DNA of 64,000 nt from Hyphomicrobiales bacterium (GCA_900467685.1 UBQX01000012.1:139028-203027); one strand, 5' to 3'. Shown: positions 1-10,257, counted from the stretch's first letter. Program-made: numbers and translations. Notes: generated by a model from the letters alone, not told the origin.

Positions 1-1028
1 CGGTTCATCAGGCGCAGGCTGCAACGGCTCCGGCTAAGGGTCATACCAATATCCGTATGGTAAAGGGTGCAGACCCGATTTCGACTGGAACGGTTGCCGC
101 ATCGCAGCCGGCACAGGGCAAGCAGGTTGCATCTGTTGAGCCTAAGGCCGGTGAGCAGGTCAAGACCGCCCAGGCGCCGGGCAAGGTTCCGGTGCCGACG
201 AAGGGCCCGAAGCAGGAGGCGGTTCTGCCGTCTACGCCGCAGGCTGAAAAGAAGAAGGTTGCCACCGCTGAAGCCAAGGACGGCGCGAAGGGCAATACGC
301 ATAAGGTAGCCTCGGGCGAGAGCCTGATCGCCATCGCCAAGAAGAACGGCGTGTCCGTCGAAGCGCTGCGCGCCGCCAACGGGTTGACGAGCAACGCTGT
401 CCGCGCCGGTCAGGAACTCAAGATCCCGGCAACTTCAGCTACCAAGGTCGCCGAAAAGCCTGCGACCGAAAAGGTCACCGCCGACGACATGACGACGGCG
501 TCCGTATCCGGCAAGCCTGAGGCGCCCCTGAAGCCCAAGGCGACGCAGCCGGCTGCTGCCGCCGCAGCTCCCGCGGCCTCTGCAGACTCGAAGGAAAGCG
601 TATCTGCCGCCGCTGGCACGCAGGTCGCGTCCACCGCTCCGGCTGAAACCGGCATCGGCAAATATCGCTGGCCCGCAACGGGTGCCGTCATTGCTGCCTA
701 TGGCGCCAATGTCGATGGTCAGCGCAACGACGGGATCGACATCTCGGTGCCTGAAGGCACGCCGGTCAAGGCTGCCGAAAATGGCGTCGTCATCTATGCC
801 GGCAACGGTCTCGAAAAGCTCGGCAATACGGTTCTGATCCGTCACGCCGACGGCAAGGTCACGGTCTACGCGCACCTCAAGAGCATCGACGTCAATCGTG
901 GCGACAAGGTCAACCGTGGTCAGGTCGTTGCCGACTCAGGGATGTCCGGTAGCGCATCGCGTCCGAAGCTGCACTTCGAAGTGCGCAAGAACTCGGCGCC
1001 GATCAACCCGATGTCCTTCCTCGAATAG
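1..1028 (+). CDS. LysM and LytM (M23) domain envelope protein, NlpD-like; 5' end cut by window edge
   Basis: The reading frame is already open at base 3, so the start lies outside the window. The visible part has a low-complexity Ala/Pro/Lys region, one LysM peptidoglycan-binding motif (about 299-425, with 'HKVASGESLIAIAKKNG' and 'AGQELKIP'), a second Ala-rich linker, and a C-terminal M23/LytM fold ending with 'YAHL' and 'LHFEVR'. The usual first zinc ligand, in HxGxD, reads 'NDGID', so His is replaced by Asn while Asp, the 'YAH' His and the 'LHF' His remain. NlpD/DipM-type proteins with such degenerate sites activate cell-wall amidases rather than cut peptidoglycan. I infer an envelope amidase activator, but a working endopeptidase is not excluded. 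A hairpin follows at 1074-1097. Confidence 0.85.
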   Translation, partial: VHQAQAATAPAKGHTNIRMVKGADPISTGTVAASQPAQGKQVASVEPKAGEQVKTAQAPGKVPVPTKGPKQEAVLPSTPQAEKKKVATAEAKDGAKGNTHKVASGESLIAIAKKNGVSVEALRAANGLTSNAVRAGQELKIPATSATKVAEKPATEKVTADDMTTASVSGKPEAPLKPKATQPAAAAAAPAASADSKESVSAAAGTQVASTAPAETGIGKYRWPATGAVIAAYGANVDGQRNDGIDISVPEGTPVKAAENGVVIYAGNGLEKLGNTVLIRHADGKVTVYAHLKSIDVNRGDKVNRGQVVADSGMSGSASRPKLHFEVRKNSAPINPMSFLE

Positions 1029-1073
1029 TTCAGTCTTTCCCCGAATTGTATTGCGTCTCGGGGACTGCGTGAA

Positions 1074-1107
1074 GGGTCCGGCGGCAACGTCGGACCCTTT
1101 GCCGTTT
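1074..1107 (+). terminator. Likely rho-independent terminator of the LysM/LytM gene
   Basis: GGGTCCG (1074-1080) pairs with CGGACCC (1091-1097) around a 10-base loop and is followed by a T-rich stretch, TTTGCCGTTTT. It lies 46 bases after the stop codon. Confidence 0.65.
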
Positions 1108-1174
1108 TGATACAGCCCTGGCTCTCGAACTCTAGCGCCAAAGGGATTGAGTTTTTCGCCCTGAAACGAATGAA

Positions 1175-1283
1175 GCCGCCAGGTTGGGGGACCTGGCGGC
1201 TTGTCAGATGGGGCGCTGTTGGGGGCTGCGCCCTGAGGCTTGCGCCTCTCACGGCAGCGGTTTCGGTTGGGGGCATCCGCTGC
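1175..1283. repeat. Cluster of four consecutive inverted repeats before eno
   Basis: Four stem-loops follow one another: GCCGCCAGGT (1175-1184) with ACCTGGCGGC (1191-1200), perfect over 10 bp; GGGCGC (1211-1216) with GCGCCC (1228-1233); GAGGC (1235-1239) with GCCTC (1244-1248); and GCAGCGG (1254-1260) with CCGCTGC (1277-1283). None has a clear T-run on either strand, so simple termination is not the obvious role. A structured RNA or a repetitive extragenic element are alternatives. The rest of the 436-base gap shows no gene. A separate 14-bp dyad, TGCGA-attc-TCGCA, lies at 1332-1345. Confidence 0.6.
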
Positions 1284-1331
1284 ACAGGGAGCATCATGGC
1301 GACAAATGCATGAATTTGAGTAAACCGAATG

Positions 1332-1345
1332 TGCGAATTCTCGCA
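1332..1345. promoter_or_regulatory. Perfect dyad upstream of eno, operator-like
   Basis: TGCGA and TCGCA flank ATTC in an AT-richer patch about 120 bases before the eno start. Its shape and place fit a protein-binding site, but I do not recognise the regulator. Confidence 0.3.
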
Positions 1346-1425
1346 TAGGTCGAATATTATGTATTCCGGCTCCTGGCATTTCATCGTGTCCGGCAGCTTC
1401 CCTCTCTGGCGGCGATGTTCTATGA

Positions 1426-2739
<1,314 letters not shown>

Positions 2740-2765
2740 TCGGTTCAAACGAAACTGGAATGAAT

Positions 2766-2796
2766 GGCTGCGGCGAACCTGCCGCGGCCTTTTTTG
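2766..2796 (+). terminator. Rho-independent terminator after eno
   Basis: GGCTGCGGC (2766-2774) pairs with GCCGCGGCC (2781-2789, one wobble) and is followed directly by seven T, classic intrinsic form, 27 bases after the eno stop. Confidence 0.85.
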
Positions 2797-2879
2797 TGCG
2801 CTGCGTGACGTGGTCAACAGAGCGTTAATCTCTGCATTCTAATGTGGGTTCAAAGAGTATCGCGTTACGGGTTCCCTAG

Positions 2880-3188
2880 ATGTTGACCAAGCAGTACAGG
2901 AAGCGGCGGTTCGGCCGTTTCATCTTGCCGGCGATTACGGCTGCATTCCTGGCCTATTTCGGCTATCATTCCGTTCATGGCGAGTTCGGCCTGAAGGCAA
3001 CCGAGAAGTTTCTGCAGCAGAAGATTGAGCGCCAGCAGAAGCTGGCGGATCTCCAGCACCGGCGCAAGGCGCTGGAGCGGCAGGTTTCGGCACTCAGTGA
3101 CGGGTCGATCCAAAAGGATATGCTGGACGAGGAGGCGCGTGCGCAGCTCAACATGTCGCGTCCGGACGAAATCGTTATATTTCACTGA
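2880..3188 (+). CDS. ftsB: Septum formation initiator, FtsB/DivIC family
   Basis: A 102-residue bitopic membrane protein. It has a basic N-terminus (KQYRKRRFGRF), one hydrophobic segment at about 15-30, then a coiled coil (about 40-78, 'KIERQQKLADLQHRRKALE'). This order and length fit FtsB, which joins FtsL and FtsQ in the divisome and helps activate septal peptidoglycan synthesis. The location between eno and pdhA is common in Rhizobiaceae. The stop codon overlaps an 8-bp inverted repeat. Family assignment is secure from topology and neighbours; function is by homology. Confidence 0.88.
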   Translation: MLTKQYRKRRFGRFILPAITAAFLAYFGYHSVHGEFGLKATEKFLQQKIERQQKLADLQHRRKALERQVSALSDGSIQKDMLDEEARAQLNMSRPDEIVIFH

Positions 3189-3210
3189 TTTCGGCGATAT
3201 AACCGAAATC
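3187..3210. repeat. 8-bp inverted repeat overlapping the ftsB stop, before pdhA
   Basis: GATTTCGG (3187-3194) and CCGAAATC (3203-3210) flank an 8-base spacer. An AT-rich tail follows, so it could be a weak ftsB terminator. It also lies 15 bases upstream of the candidate pdhA promoter, so an operator is equally possible. Confidence 0.5.
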
Positions 3211-3224
3211 GGATTAATTTAATT

Positions 3225-3252
3225 TTGCCGTTTAATTTCATATAGTTATACT
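3225..3252 (+). promoter_or_regulatory. Candidate sigma-70 promoter for the pdh operon
   Basis: TTGCCG (3225-3230), a 16-base spacer and TATACT (3247-3252) lie in an unusually AT-rich stretch about 95 bases before the pdhA ATG. Confidence 0.45.
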
Positions 3253-3346
3253 GGATGCTAGCTATGCGTTTAGGGCATTGCTGTTTTCCCTGACTTTGCC
3301 TATGGTGTCTCCCAAGGAAAAACATCAAGCCTGGGGAGGTTACTGC

Positions 3347-4378
3347 ATGGCTCCGCGTAAACCCGCGTCTGCTGCTGCCCGCAAGTCCACCAAGTCCGAC
3401 ATTGCGGAAAAGATTTCCGAATTCAACAAAGAGCAGGAACTGAACGCGTATCGCGAGATGTTGCTCATCCGTCGTTTCGAAGAGAAGGCCGGCCAGCTTT
3501 ACGGCATGGGCTTCATCGGCGGTTTCTGTCACCTTTACATCGGCCAGGAAGCTGTCGTTGTCGGCATGCAGATGGCGCTGAAGGACGGCGACCAGGTCAT
3601 CACCGGTTACCGCGACCACGGCCACATGCTGGCCTGCGGCATGAGCGCCCGCGGCGTCATGGCCGAACTCACCGGTCGCGAAGGCGGTCTTTCCAAGGGG
3701 AAGGGCGGCTCGATGCACATGTTCTCCAAGGAAAAGAACTTCTACGGCGGCCACGGCATCGTCGGTGCGCAGGTGTCGCTCGGCACTGGCCTCGGCTTCG
3801 CCAACCACTATCGTGGCAATGACAACGTCTCGCTCGCCTATTTCGGCGACGGCGCTGCCAACCAGGGTCAGGTCTACGAGAGCTTCAACATGGCGGCTCT
3901 CTGGAGGTTGCCAGTCATCTACATCATCGAGAACAACCGCTACGCCATGGGCACCGCGGTCAACCGCGCTTCGTCGCAGACCGACTTCTCGCAGCGCGGC
4001 GCCTCGATCGGCATTCCGGGCCTGAAGGTCGACGGCATGGATGTTCGCGCCGTCAAGGCTGCTGCCGATTACGCAGTCGAGCATTGCCGCTCCGGCAACG
4101 GTCCGATCATCCTCGAGATGCAGACCTACCGTTATCGCGGCCACTCGATGTCCGACCCGGCCAAGTACCGCTCGAAGGACGAAGTGCAGAAGATGCGCTC
4201 CGAGCACGATCCGATCGAACAGGTCAAGGCACGCCTGATCGAGAAGGGCTGGGCCACCGAAGATTCGCTCAAGGACATCGACAAGGAAGTCCGCGAGATC
4301 GTCGCCGACGCTGCCGATTTCGCCCAGGCCAATCCGGAGCCGGCGGTTTCGGAACTCTACACCGATATCCTGCTTTGA
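3347..4378 (+). CDS. pdhA: Pyruvate dehydrogenase E1 component, alpha subunit
   Basis: PdhA pairs with PdhB to form the thiamine-diphosphate-dependent E1 enzyme that decarboxylates pyruvate and acetylates the E2 lipoyl arm. The protein has 343 residues, with the ThDP/Mg motif 'GDGAANQGQ' (about 167-175) ending at 'ENN' (about 197), and the phosphorylation-loop-like 'YRYRGHSMSDP' typical of alpha subunits. I chose the ATG at 3347, which follows GGGGAGG at good spacing; the frame is open 23 codons further upstream but without a ribosome site. It heads an operon with pdhB and pdhC. Confidence 0.97.
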   Translation: MAPRKPASAAARKSTKSDIAEKISEFNKEQELNAYREMLLIRRFEEKAGQLYGMGFIGGFCHLYIGQEAVVVGMQMALKDGDQVITGYRDHGHMLACGMSARGVMAELTGREGGLSKGKGGSMHMFSKEKNFYGGHGIVGAQVSLGTGLGFANHYRGNDNVSLAYFGDGAANQGQVYESFNMAALWRLPVIYIIENNRYAMGTAVNRASSQTDFSQRGASIGIPGLKVDGMDVRAVKAAADYAVEHCRSGNGPIILEMQTYRYRGHSMSDPAKYRSKDEVQKMRSEHDPIEQVKARLIEKGWATEDSLKDIDKEVREIVADAADFAQANPEPAVSELYTDILL

Positions 4379-4384
4379 CAGCGG

Positions 4385-4412
4385 GTCCCGCCTTCGGGAG
4401 TGAGGGCGGGAC
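4385..4412 (+). other. Intra-operon hairpin between pdhA and pdhB
   Basis: GTCCCGCC (4385-4392) and GGCGGGAC (4405-4412) form a perfect 8-bp stem with no T-run. Transcription probably continues; the stem could stabilise the upstream mRNA or act as an attenuator. Confidence 0.5.
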
Positions 4413-4495
4413 TATCGCATGCCGCGCGCCGCGATACGCTGGCGCTGATCAAGAATTTTTAAGGCCTAGCGCCTGAAACGAATTGGGTGAGGACC

Positions 4496-5905
4496 ATGCC
4501 GATTGACATCCTGATGCCTGCACTGTCTCCGACGATGGAGGAAGGCACGCTCTCCAAATGGCTCAAGAAGGAAGGCGACAAGGTCGTCTCCGGCGACGTG
4601 ATCGCCGAAATCGAAACCGATAAGGCAACCATGGAAGTGGAAGCCGTCGATGAAGGCGTGATCGGCAAGCTGCTGGTCGCTGCCGGCACCGAGAACGTGA
4701 AGGTCAATGCGCCGATCGCAGTTCTCCTGCAGGATGGCGAAAGCGCCTCCGACATCGGTTCGTCCGCTGCAGCTCCGAAGGCTGATGCCGATACGCCCGC
4801 CGCTACTGCAGGCGACGCAGGTGGCAAGGCCCGCGAAGCTTCTGAAGAAGCCCCCGCTGCGAAGGTTCCGGCCGCTCCGAAGGTTGAAGCCGCTTCCGAT
4901 CCGGCGATCCCGGCAGGCACGGAAATGGTGACGATGACGGTGCGCGAAGCGCTCCGCGACGCCATGGCCGAAGAAATGCGCGCCAACCCCGACGTCTTCG
5001 TCATGGGTGAAGAAGTCGCCGAATACCAGGGTGCCTACAAGGTCACGCAGGGCCTCCTGCAGGAGTTCGGCCCGAAGCGCGTCATCGACACGCCTATCAC
5101 CGAGCACGGCTTTGCCGGTATCGGCGTCGGCGCTGCCATGGCCGGCCTTCGCCCGATCGTCGAGTTCATGACCTTCAACTTCGCCATGCAGGCGATCGAC
5201 CAGATCGTCAACTCGGCCGCCAAGACGCTCTACATGTCCGGCGGCCAGATGGGCGCGCCGATCGTGTTCCGCGGCCCGAATGGCGCTGCCGCTCGCGTCG
5301 CCGCCCAGCACAGCCAGGACTATGCTGCCTGGTACAGCCACATTCCGGGCCTCAAGGTCATCCAGCCCTACACGGCGGCCGACTTCAAGGGCCTGCTCAA
5401 GGCCGCGATCCGCGATCCGAACCCGATCATCTTCCTCGAAAACGAAATCCTTTACGGCCAGACGTTTGAAGTGCCGAAGATGGACGACTTCGTCCTGCCG
5501 ATCGGCAAGGCTCGCATCCATCGCGCGGGTAATGACGTGACGCTCGTCTCCTGGGGCATCGGCATGACCTATGCTGTCAAGGCCGTGGACGAACTGACCA
5601 AGCTCGGTATCGACGTCGAACTGATCGACCTGCGCACCATCCGCCCGATGGACCTGCCGGCGATCATCGAATCGGTCAAGAAAACGGGCCGTCTCGTCAC
5701 CGTCGAGGAAGGCTACCCGCAGTCATCGGTCGGTGACTTCATCGCCAACCGCGTCAGCCGCGAAGCTTTCGACTATCTCGACGCCCCGGTCATCACGATC
5801 GCCGGCAAGGACGTGCCGATGCCGTATGCGGCCAACCTTGAGAAGCTGGCTCTGCCGAATGTCGGCGAAGTCGTCGATGCCGTGAAGGCCGTTTGCTACA
5901 AATAA
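4496..5905 (+). CDS. pdhB: Pyruvate dehydrogenase E1 component, beta subunit with N-terminal lipoyl domain
   Basis: 469 residues. Residues 1-77 form a biotinyl/lipoyl domain with the lipoylated lysine in '[11 protein letters not shown]' (Lys43). An Ala/Pro/Glu-rich linker follows, then the transketolase pyrimidine-binding and C-terminal domains from about 140 ('[16 protein letters not shown]'). A lipoyl domain on E1 beta is a known alphaproteobacterial feature, absent from most other E1 beta subunits. The ATG at 4496 gives the family's usual start '[12 protein letters not shown]'; a GTG nine bases upstream is possible but less likely. pdhC follows after 14 bases. Confidence 0.97.
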   Translation: MPIDILMPALSPTMEEGTLSKWLKKEGDKVVSGDVIAEIETDKATMEVEAVDEGVIGKLLVAAGTENVKVNAPIAVLLQDGESASDIGSSAAAPKADADTPAATAGDAGGKAREASEEAPAAKVPAAPKVEAASDPAIPAGTEMVTMTVREALRDAMAEEMRANPDVFVMGEEVAEYQGAYKVTQGLLQEFGPKRVIDTPITEHGFAGIGVGAAMAGLRPIVEFMTFNFAMQAIDQIVNSAAKTLYMSGGQMGAPIVFRGPNGAAARVAAQHSQDYAAWYSHIPGLKVIQPYTAADFKGLLKAAIRDPNPIIFLENEILYGQTFEVPKMDDFVLPIGKARIHRAGNDVTLVSWGIGMTYAVKAVDELTKLGIDVELIDLRTIRPMDLPAIIESVKKTGRLVTVEEGYPQSSVGDFIANRVSREAFDYLDAPVITIAGKDVPMPYAANLEKLALPNVGEVVDAVKAVCYK

Positions 5906-5919
5906 GGGAGGGCGAGGAC

Positions 5920-7275
5920 ATGCCGATCAATATCACGATGCCGGCCCTTTCGCCGACGATGGAAGAGGGCAACCTCGCCAAGTGGCTGGTCAAGGAAGGC
6001 GACACGATCAAGTCCGGCGATGTCATCGCCGAAATCGAAACCGACAAGGCGACGATGGAAGTCGAAGCCGTCGATGAAGGCACGATCGCCAAGATCGTCG
6101 TGCCCGCCGGCACCGAAGGCGTGAAGGTGAACAGCCTGATCGCCATCCTCGCCGCAGACGGCGAAGACGTGAAGGCTGCGGCCGCCGGCGGTGCATCTGC
6201 CGCGCCGGCCCCCAAGGCCGAGGCGGCTCCTGCCGCTGCTGCACCTGCCGCCGCACCGGCGCCTGCTGCTGCTCCGCCCGCCGCGCCCGCCGCTGCCGTT
6301 TCCTCGTCAGCACCTGCCGGTGACCGCCCGTTCTCCTCGCCACTCGCGCGTCGTCTCGCCAAGGAAGCCGGCCTCGATATCTCGGCAATCTCTGGCACGG
6401 GCCCACATGGCCGCGTCGTCAAGTCGGACGTCGAGAAGGCTGTTTCTTCCGGCACCGGCAAGGCAGCTCCTGCCGCCGCTGCTGCTCCGGCCGCCGCACC
6501 CGCTGCTGCCGCCTCGGCTGCGCCGCTCGCCAGGCAGGCCTCGGAAGAAGCCGTTCTCAAGCTCTTCGAACCGGGTTCCTACGAGCTCGTGCCGCATGAC
6601 GGCATGCGCAAGACGATTGCCAAGCGCCTCGTCGAATCCAAGCAGACGATCCCGCATTTCTATGTGACGGTCGATTGCGAACTCGACGCGCTTCTCGAAC
6701 TGCGCGGCCAGCTGAACCACTCGGCACCCCGCAAGGACGACCGCGCCGCCTACAAGCTCTCGGTCAACGACATGATCATCAAGGCGCTGGCGCTGGCGCT
6801 GCGTGACGTTCCGGACGCCAACGTGTCCTGGACCGACACCAACATGGTCAAGCACAAGCACGCGGACGTCGGCGTTGCCGTCTCGATCCCCGGTGGCCTG
6901 ATCACGCCGATCATCCGCCGCGCCGAAGAGAAGAGCCTGTCCACCATCTCCAACGAGATGAAGGATTACGGCAAGCGCGCCAAGGAACGGAAGCTGAAGC
7001 CCGAGGAATATCAGGGCGGCACGACCGCCGTGTCCAACATGGGCATGATGGGCGTCAAGCACTTCGCCGCCGTCGTCAACCCGCCGCATGCAACCATCTT
7101 GGCAGTCGGCGCGGGCGAACAGCGTGTTGTCGTCAAGAACGGCGAAATGGTCATCGCTCAGGTCATGACGGTCACGCTCTCCACCGACCATCGCTGCGTC
7201 GATGGCGCGCTGGGCGCGGAACTGCTGGCCGCCTTCAAGGGCTACATCGAAAACCCGATGTCGATGCTGGTTTGA
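5920..7275 (+). CDS. pdhC: Pyruvate dehydrogenase E2, dihydrolipoamide acetyltransferase
   Basis: E2 is the core of the complex and moves the acetyl group from lipoate to CoA. The 451 residues hold one lipoyl domain (1-77, Lys43 in 'ETDKATME'), an Ala/Pro-rich swinging linker, a peripheral subunit-binding domain (about 138-175, '[14 protein letters not shown]' to '[11 protein letters not shown]'), a second Ala-rich linker, and the catalytic domain (about 220-451) with '[11 protein letters not shown]' carrying the catalytic His424 and Asp428. Its lipoyl domain closely repeats that of PdhB. The ATG follows AGGGAGGGCGAGG. Confidence 0.97.
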   Translation: MPINITMPALSPTMEEGNLAKWLVKEGDTIKSGDVIAEIETDKATMEVEAVDEGTIAKIVVPAGTEGVKVNSLIAILAADGEDVKAAAAGGASAAPAPKAEAAPAAAAPAAAPAPAAAPPAAPAAAVSSSAPAGDRPFSSPLARRLAKEAGLDISAISGTGPHGRVVKSDVEKAVSSGTGKAAPAAAAAPAAAPAAAASAAPLARQASEEAVLKLFEPGSYELVPHDGMRKTIAKRLVESKQTIPHFYVTVDCELDALLELRGQLNHSAPRKDDRAAYKLSVNDMIIKALALALRDVPDANVSWTDTNMVKHKHADVGVAVSIPGGLITPIIRRAEEKSLSTISNEMKDYGKRAKERKLKPEEYQGGTTAVSNMGMMGVKHFAAVVNPPHATILAVGAGEQRVVVKNGEMVIAQVMTVTLSTDHRCVDGALGAELLAAFKGYIENPMSMLV

Positions 7276-7318
7276 TCTCGGCAGGTCTGCCTTTGAGGCG
7301 GACGTGACTTTGCGTCGG

Positions 7319-7345
7319 ATTGGCCCCATTTATAGAGGGGCCAAT
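7319..7345 (+). terminator. Hairpin after pdhC, possible partial terminator
   Basis: ATTGGCCCC (7319-7327) and GGGGCCAAT (7337-7345) form a perfect 9-bp stem, followed only by CATTT. It may end or attenuate the pdhABC message before the small downstream genes. Confidence 0.5.
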
Positions 7346-7368
7346 CATTTGACAGCGAGGGTGTGGCG

Positions 7369-7623
7369 ATGACGAAAGAACCAAGTGACATGATCCTGCC
7401 GATGCTGCGCGAAATGCGCAAGGAGACGCAGGAGGGTTTTGAGGACGTCCGTGGCGAGTTCAAGGATGTGCGCAAGCGTCTCGACAAGCTGGACGAGGGG
7501 CAGAAGAGTTTCCGCAATGCTCTTTCGGCTGACAGTCTGATGTCCAAGTTCGTCATCGGCGATTTCGAGGAGCGGCTTGCGGCTCTAGAGCGCAAGTTAG
7601 ACGATATCATGAAGGCGAAGTGA
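7369..7623 (+). CDS. Small coiled-coil protein of unknown function
   Basis: 84 residues, highly charged, predicted almost wholly helical with two heptad-like stretches ('FEDVRGEFKDVRKRLDKLDE' and 'FEERLAALERKLDDIMKA'). No signal peptide or membrane segment and no catalytic motif. The ATG at 7369 has GCGAGG eight bases upstream; a GTG two codons earlier is the alternative. It lies between pdhC and an esterase gene only seven bases downstream, so it is probably cotranscribed with that gene. Function unknown. Confidence 0.7.
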   Translation: MTKEPSDMILPMLREMRKETQEGFEDVRGEFKDVRKRLDKLDEGQKSFRNALSADSLMSKFVIGDFEERLAALERKLDDIMKAK

Positions 7624-7630
7624 CTAGAGC

Positions 7631-8269
7631 ATGAAAACCATCCTCGCCTACGGAGACAGCCTGACCTGGGGCCACGACGCGGAACGATTGGGCCGTCACG
7701 CCCATGAAGATCGCTGGCCCTCGGTTTTGCAAAAGGCGCTAGGACACGGCGTCCGCGTGATTCCGGAAGGGCTGGGCGGACGCACGACGGCCTATGAAGA
7801 TCAGTTGGCGGATTGCGACCGCAATGGCGCGCGCATTCTGCCCACGCTGCTTCACACGCATGCGCCGATCGATCTGGTGATCCTGATGCTCGGCACGAAC
7901 GATCTGAAGCCATTGGTCGCGGGCACCGCCCATGCGGCGGTCAAAGGGATGGCGCGTCTGGTGCAGCTCATTCGGCATCATGCCTGGCCGTTCGAATACG
8001 AAACGCCGGAAATCCTGATCGTCTCACCGCCGCTCGTGCGGGAGACGGCGAATTCCGATTACTCGGCAGCGTTTGCCGGCGCGATCGAACAGTCGAAGAT
8101 GATGGCGACCTTCTATCGCGACATGGCCGACGAGATGGGCTGTGGCTTTTTCGATGCGGCCTCGGTCGCGGTGGCGACACCGATCGATGGCGTGCATCTC
8201 GATGCCGAGAATACGCGGGCGATCGGACGGGCGCTTGAGCCAATCGTTCGAATGCAGCTCGGTATGTGA
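7631..8269 (+). CDS. SGNH/GDSL-family hydrolase (esterase or arylesterase)
   Basis: 212 residues without a signal peptide, so probably cytoplasmic. The four SGNH blocks are visible: block I 'YGDSLTWG' (catalytic Ser10), block II Gly in 'GLGGRTT', block III 'LGTNDLK', and block V 'DGVHLD' (catalytic Asp and His). The 'GDSLTWG' form and the length match the small oligomeric arylesterase/acyltransferase group known from Agrobacterium and mycobacteria. The physiological substrate cannot be read from sequence. It sits within the pdh-lpd gene cluster. Confidence 0.88.
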   Translation: MKTILAYGDSLTWGHDAERLGRHAHEDRWPSVLQKALGHGVRVIPEGLGGRTTAYEDQLADCDRNGARILPTLLHTHAPIDLVILMLGTNDLKPLVAGTAHAAVKGMARLVQLIRHHAWPFEYETPEILIVSPPLVRETANSDYSAAFAGAIEQSKMMATFYRDMADEMGCGFFDAASVAVATPIDGVHLDAENTRAIGRALEPIVRMQLGM

Positions 8270-8357
8270 ACCAGAAGGGGAGTTGATCAGGGTCAAGGTA
8301 CGGATCGGCGTTGCGGGTAGCCTGACAGTGTCAAAGTTTTCCTGAAGGGGGCCAGAC

Positions 8358-8618
8358 ATGTCGAACACACCGCACGAACTGCATGACGAATTCCCGGAAT
8401 ATGCCGCCAAGATCCGCCATCTGCGGGAAATCGACGGGCATTTCTATCGCATCTCGAACGAGTATCACGATGTGAACCGGGCTATTCATCGCGCCGAAAC
8501 CGATATCGAGCCTGCTGATGACTTCCATGTGGCTGAGATGCGCAAGAAGCGCATGCAGCTGAAAGATGAAATCTACGCGATGCTGGTGGGCCACGAACAG
8601 GTCGAACCCATCGTCTGA
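8358..8618 (+). CDS. DUF465 (YdcH-like) small helical protein
   Basis: 86 residues starting after a good AGGGGG ribosome site. The segment 'HFYRISNEYHDVNRAIHRAE' and the ending 'KKRMQLKDEIYAML' match the short two-helix DUF465/YdcH pattern. The family is widespread in Proteobacteria and its role is not established. It precedes lpdA by 49 bases and is probably cotranscribed with it. Confidence 0.75.
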   Translation: MSNTPHELHDEFPEYAAKIRHLREIDGHFYRISNEYHDVNRAIHRAETDIEPADDFHVAEMRKKRMQLKDEIYAMLVGHEQVEPIV

Positions 8619-8667
8619 GGCGGGCGGGATCTCCGCTGCCTCGACAAAAAGAGGAGTGGAGACGCCC

Positions 8668-10113
8668 ATGTCGAATGCATATGATCTGATCGTGATCGGT
8701 TCCGGCCCCGGCGGCTATATCGCCGCCATTCGGGCTTCCCAGTTGGGCATGAAGGTGGCCGTCGTCGAGCGGGAGCATCTGGCCGGCATCTGCTCCAACT
8801 GGGGCTGCATCCCGACCAAGGCGCTGCTGCGCACCGCCGACGTCATGCACACGGCAACACATGCTAAGGATTACGGCCTCGTGCTCGAAGGCGCGATGAA
8901 GCCGGACATCAAGGCCATCGTCGCCCGCTCGCGCGGCATCGCCGCCCGCATGAACAATGGCGTCGGCTTCCTGTTCAAGAAGAACAAGGTCGATATCATC
9001 TGGGGCGAAGCCAAGATTACCAAACCCGGCGAGATCGTTGTCGGCAAGAGCACCAAGCCGGTTGTTCAGCCGCAGGGTCCGGTGCCGAAGAACACGCTGG
9101 GCGAGGGCACCTACACCGCCAAGCATATCATCATCGCGACCGGCGCCCGCCCGCGCGCGCTGCCCGGCATCGAGCCCGATGGCAAGCTGATCTGGACCTA
9201 TTTCGAGGCCATGAAGCCGGAAGAAATGCCGAAGTCCCTGCTCGTCATGGGCTCGGGAGCCATCGGCATCGAGTTCGCCAGCTTCTACCGCACCATGGGC
9301 GTCGACGTGACCGTGGTCGAAATCATGAAGCAGGTCATGCCGGTCGAGGACGAGGAAATCTCCGCCTTCGCCAAGAAGCAGTTCGACAAGCAGGGCATGA
9401 AGATCCTGCTGGAAGCCAAGGTTGCCAAGGTCGAGAAGGGCGCGAACTCCATCACCGCCACCATCGAGAAGAAGGATGGCTCGGTCGAGAAGATCACCGC
9501 TGATCGCATGATCTCGGCTGTCGGCGTACAGGCGAACATTGAAGGCATTGGCCTTGAAGCTGTCGGCGTGAAGACCGATCGCGGCTTCATCGTCATCGAC
9601 GGTTACGGCAAGACGAATGTGCCGGGCATCTACGCCATCGGCGACGTCGCCGGCCCGCCGATGCTGGCTCACAAGGCCGAGCACGAAGCCGTCGTCTGTG
9701 TCGAGAAAATCGCCGGCGTTCCGAACGTCCATGCGACCGACAAGAACAAGATCCCGGGCTGCACCTATTGCAACCCGCAGGTCGCTTCGGTCGGCCTGAC
9801 GGAAGCCAAGGCCAAGGCGGAAGGCCGCGACATCCGCGTTGGCCGCTTCTCCTTCGCCGCCAACGGCAAGGCCGTGGCGCTCGGCGAAGACCAGGGGCTC
9901 GTCAAGACCATCTTCGACAAGAAGACCGGCGAGCTGATCGGCGCGCATATGGTCGGCGCGGAAGTGACCGAACTCATCCAGGGCTTCGTCGTCGCCATGA
10001 ACCTCGAGACGACCGAAGAAGACCTGATGCACACGATCTTCCCGCATCCGACCATTTCGGAAACGATGAAGGAAAGCGTGCTTGACGCCTACGGCAAGGT
10101 TCTGAATGCCTGA
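8668..10113 (+). CDS. lpdA: Dihydrolipoyl dehydrogenase (E3 of the pyruvate dehydrogenase complex)
   Basis: This FAD enzyme reoxidises dihydrolipoamide and reduces NAD+. The 481 residues contain the FAD motif 'GSGPGGYIAAIRASQ', the redox-active disulfide in 'GICSNWGCIPTKALLR', the NAD motif 'GSGAIGIEFASFY', the second FAD motif 'AIGDVAGPPMLAHKAEHE', and the C-terminal 'PHPTISETMKE' with the His-Glu pair. Location beside pdhABC and lipA argues that this copy serves pyruvate dehydrogenase. The ATG at 8668 gives the typical 'MSNAYDLIVIGSG' start after GAGGAGTGGAG; the longer open frame upstream overlaps the DUF465 gene. Confidence 0.96.
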   Translation: MSNAYDLIVIGSGPGGYIAAIRASQLGMKVAVVEREHLAGICSNWGCIPTKALLRTADVMHTATHAKDYGLVLEGAMKPDIKAIVARSRGIAARMNNGVGFLFKKNKVDIIWGEAKITKPGEIVVGKSTKPVVQPQGPVPKNTLGEGTYTAKHIIIATGARPRALPGIEPDGKLIWTYFEAMKPEEMPKSLLVMGSGAIGIEFASFYRTMGVDVTVVEIMKQVMPVEDEEISAFAKKQFDKQGMKILLEAKVAKVEKGANSITATIEKKDGSVEKITADRMISAVGVQANIEGIGLEAVGVKTDRGFIVIDGYGKTNVPGIYAIGDVAGPPMLAHKAEHEAVVCVEKIAGVPNVHATDKNKIPGCTYCNPQVASVGLTEAKAKAEGRDIRVGRFSFAANGKAVALGEDQGLVKTIFDKKTGELIGAHMVGAEVTELIQGFVVAMNLETTEEDLMHTIFPHPTISETMKESVLDAYGKVLNA

Positions 10114-10123
10114 TAAAGCGGGT

Positions 10124-10187
10124 CCCTCGTCGGTGACATGGGCGAGGGGCTTGGCAAGGCCCGGTTTTGCAACAATAAATGGCCGGG
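10124..10187 (+). other. Two hairpins in the lpdA to YeaQ-gene gap
   Basis: CCCTCG (10124-10129) pairs with CGAGGG (10142-10147), and GCCCGG (10158-10163) pairs with CCGGGC (10182-10187). Neither has a T-run. They may end or stabilise the lpdA message. Confidence 0.35.
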
Positions 10188-10257
10188 CTGGCCGTGGGTT
10201 CTTGAAAGAGCGCTGTCAGCCTATATGTCAGGTTGGAACAAACTCGGAGACGCAACA

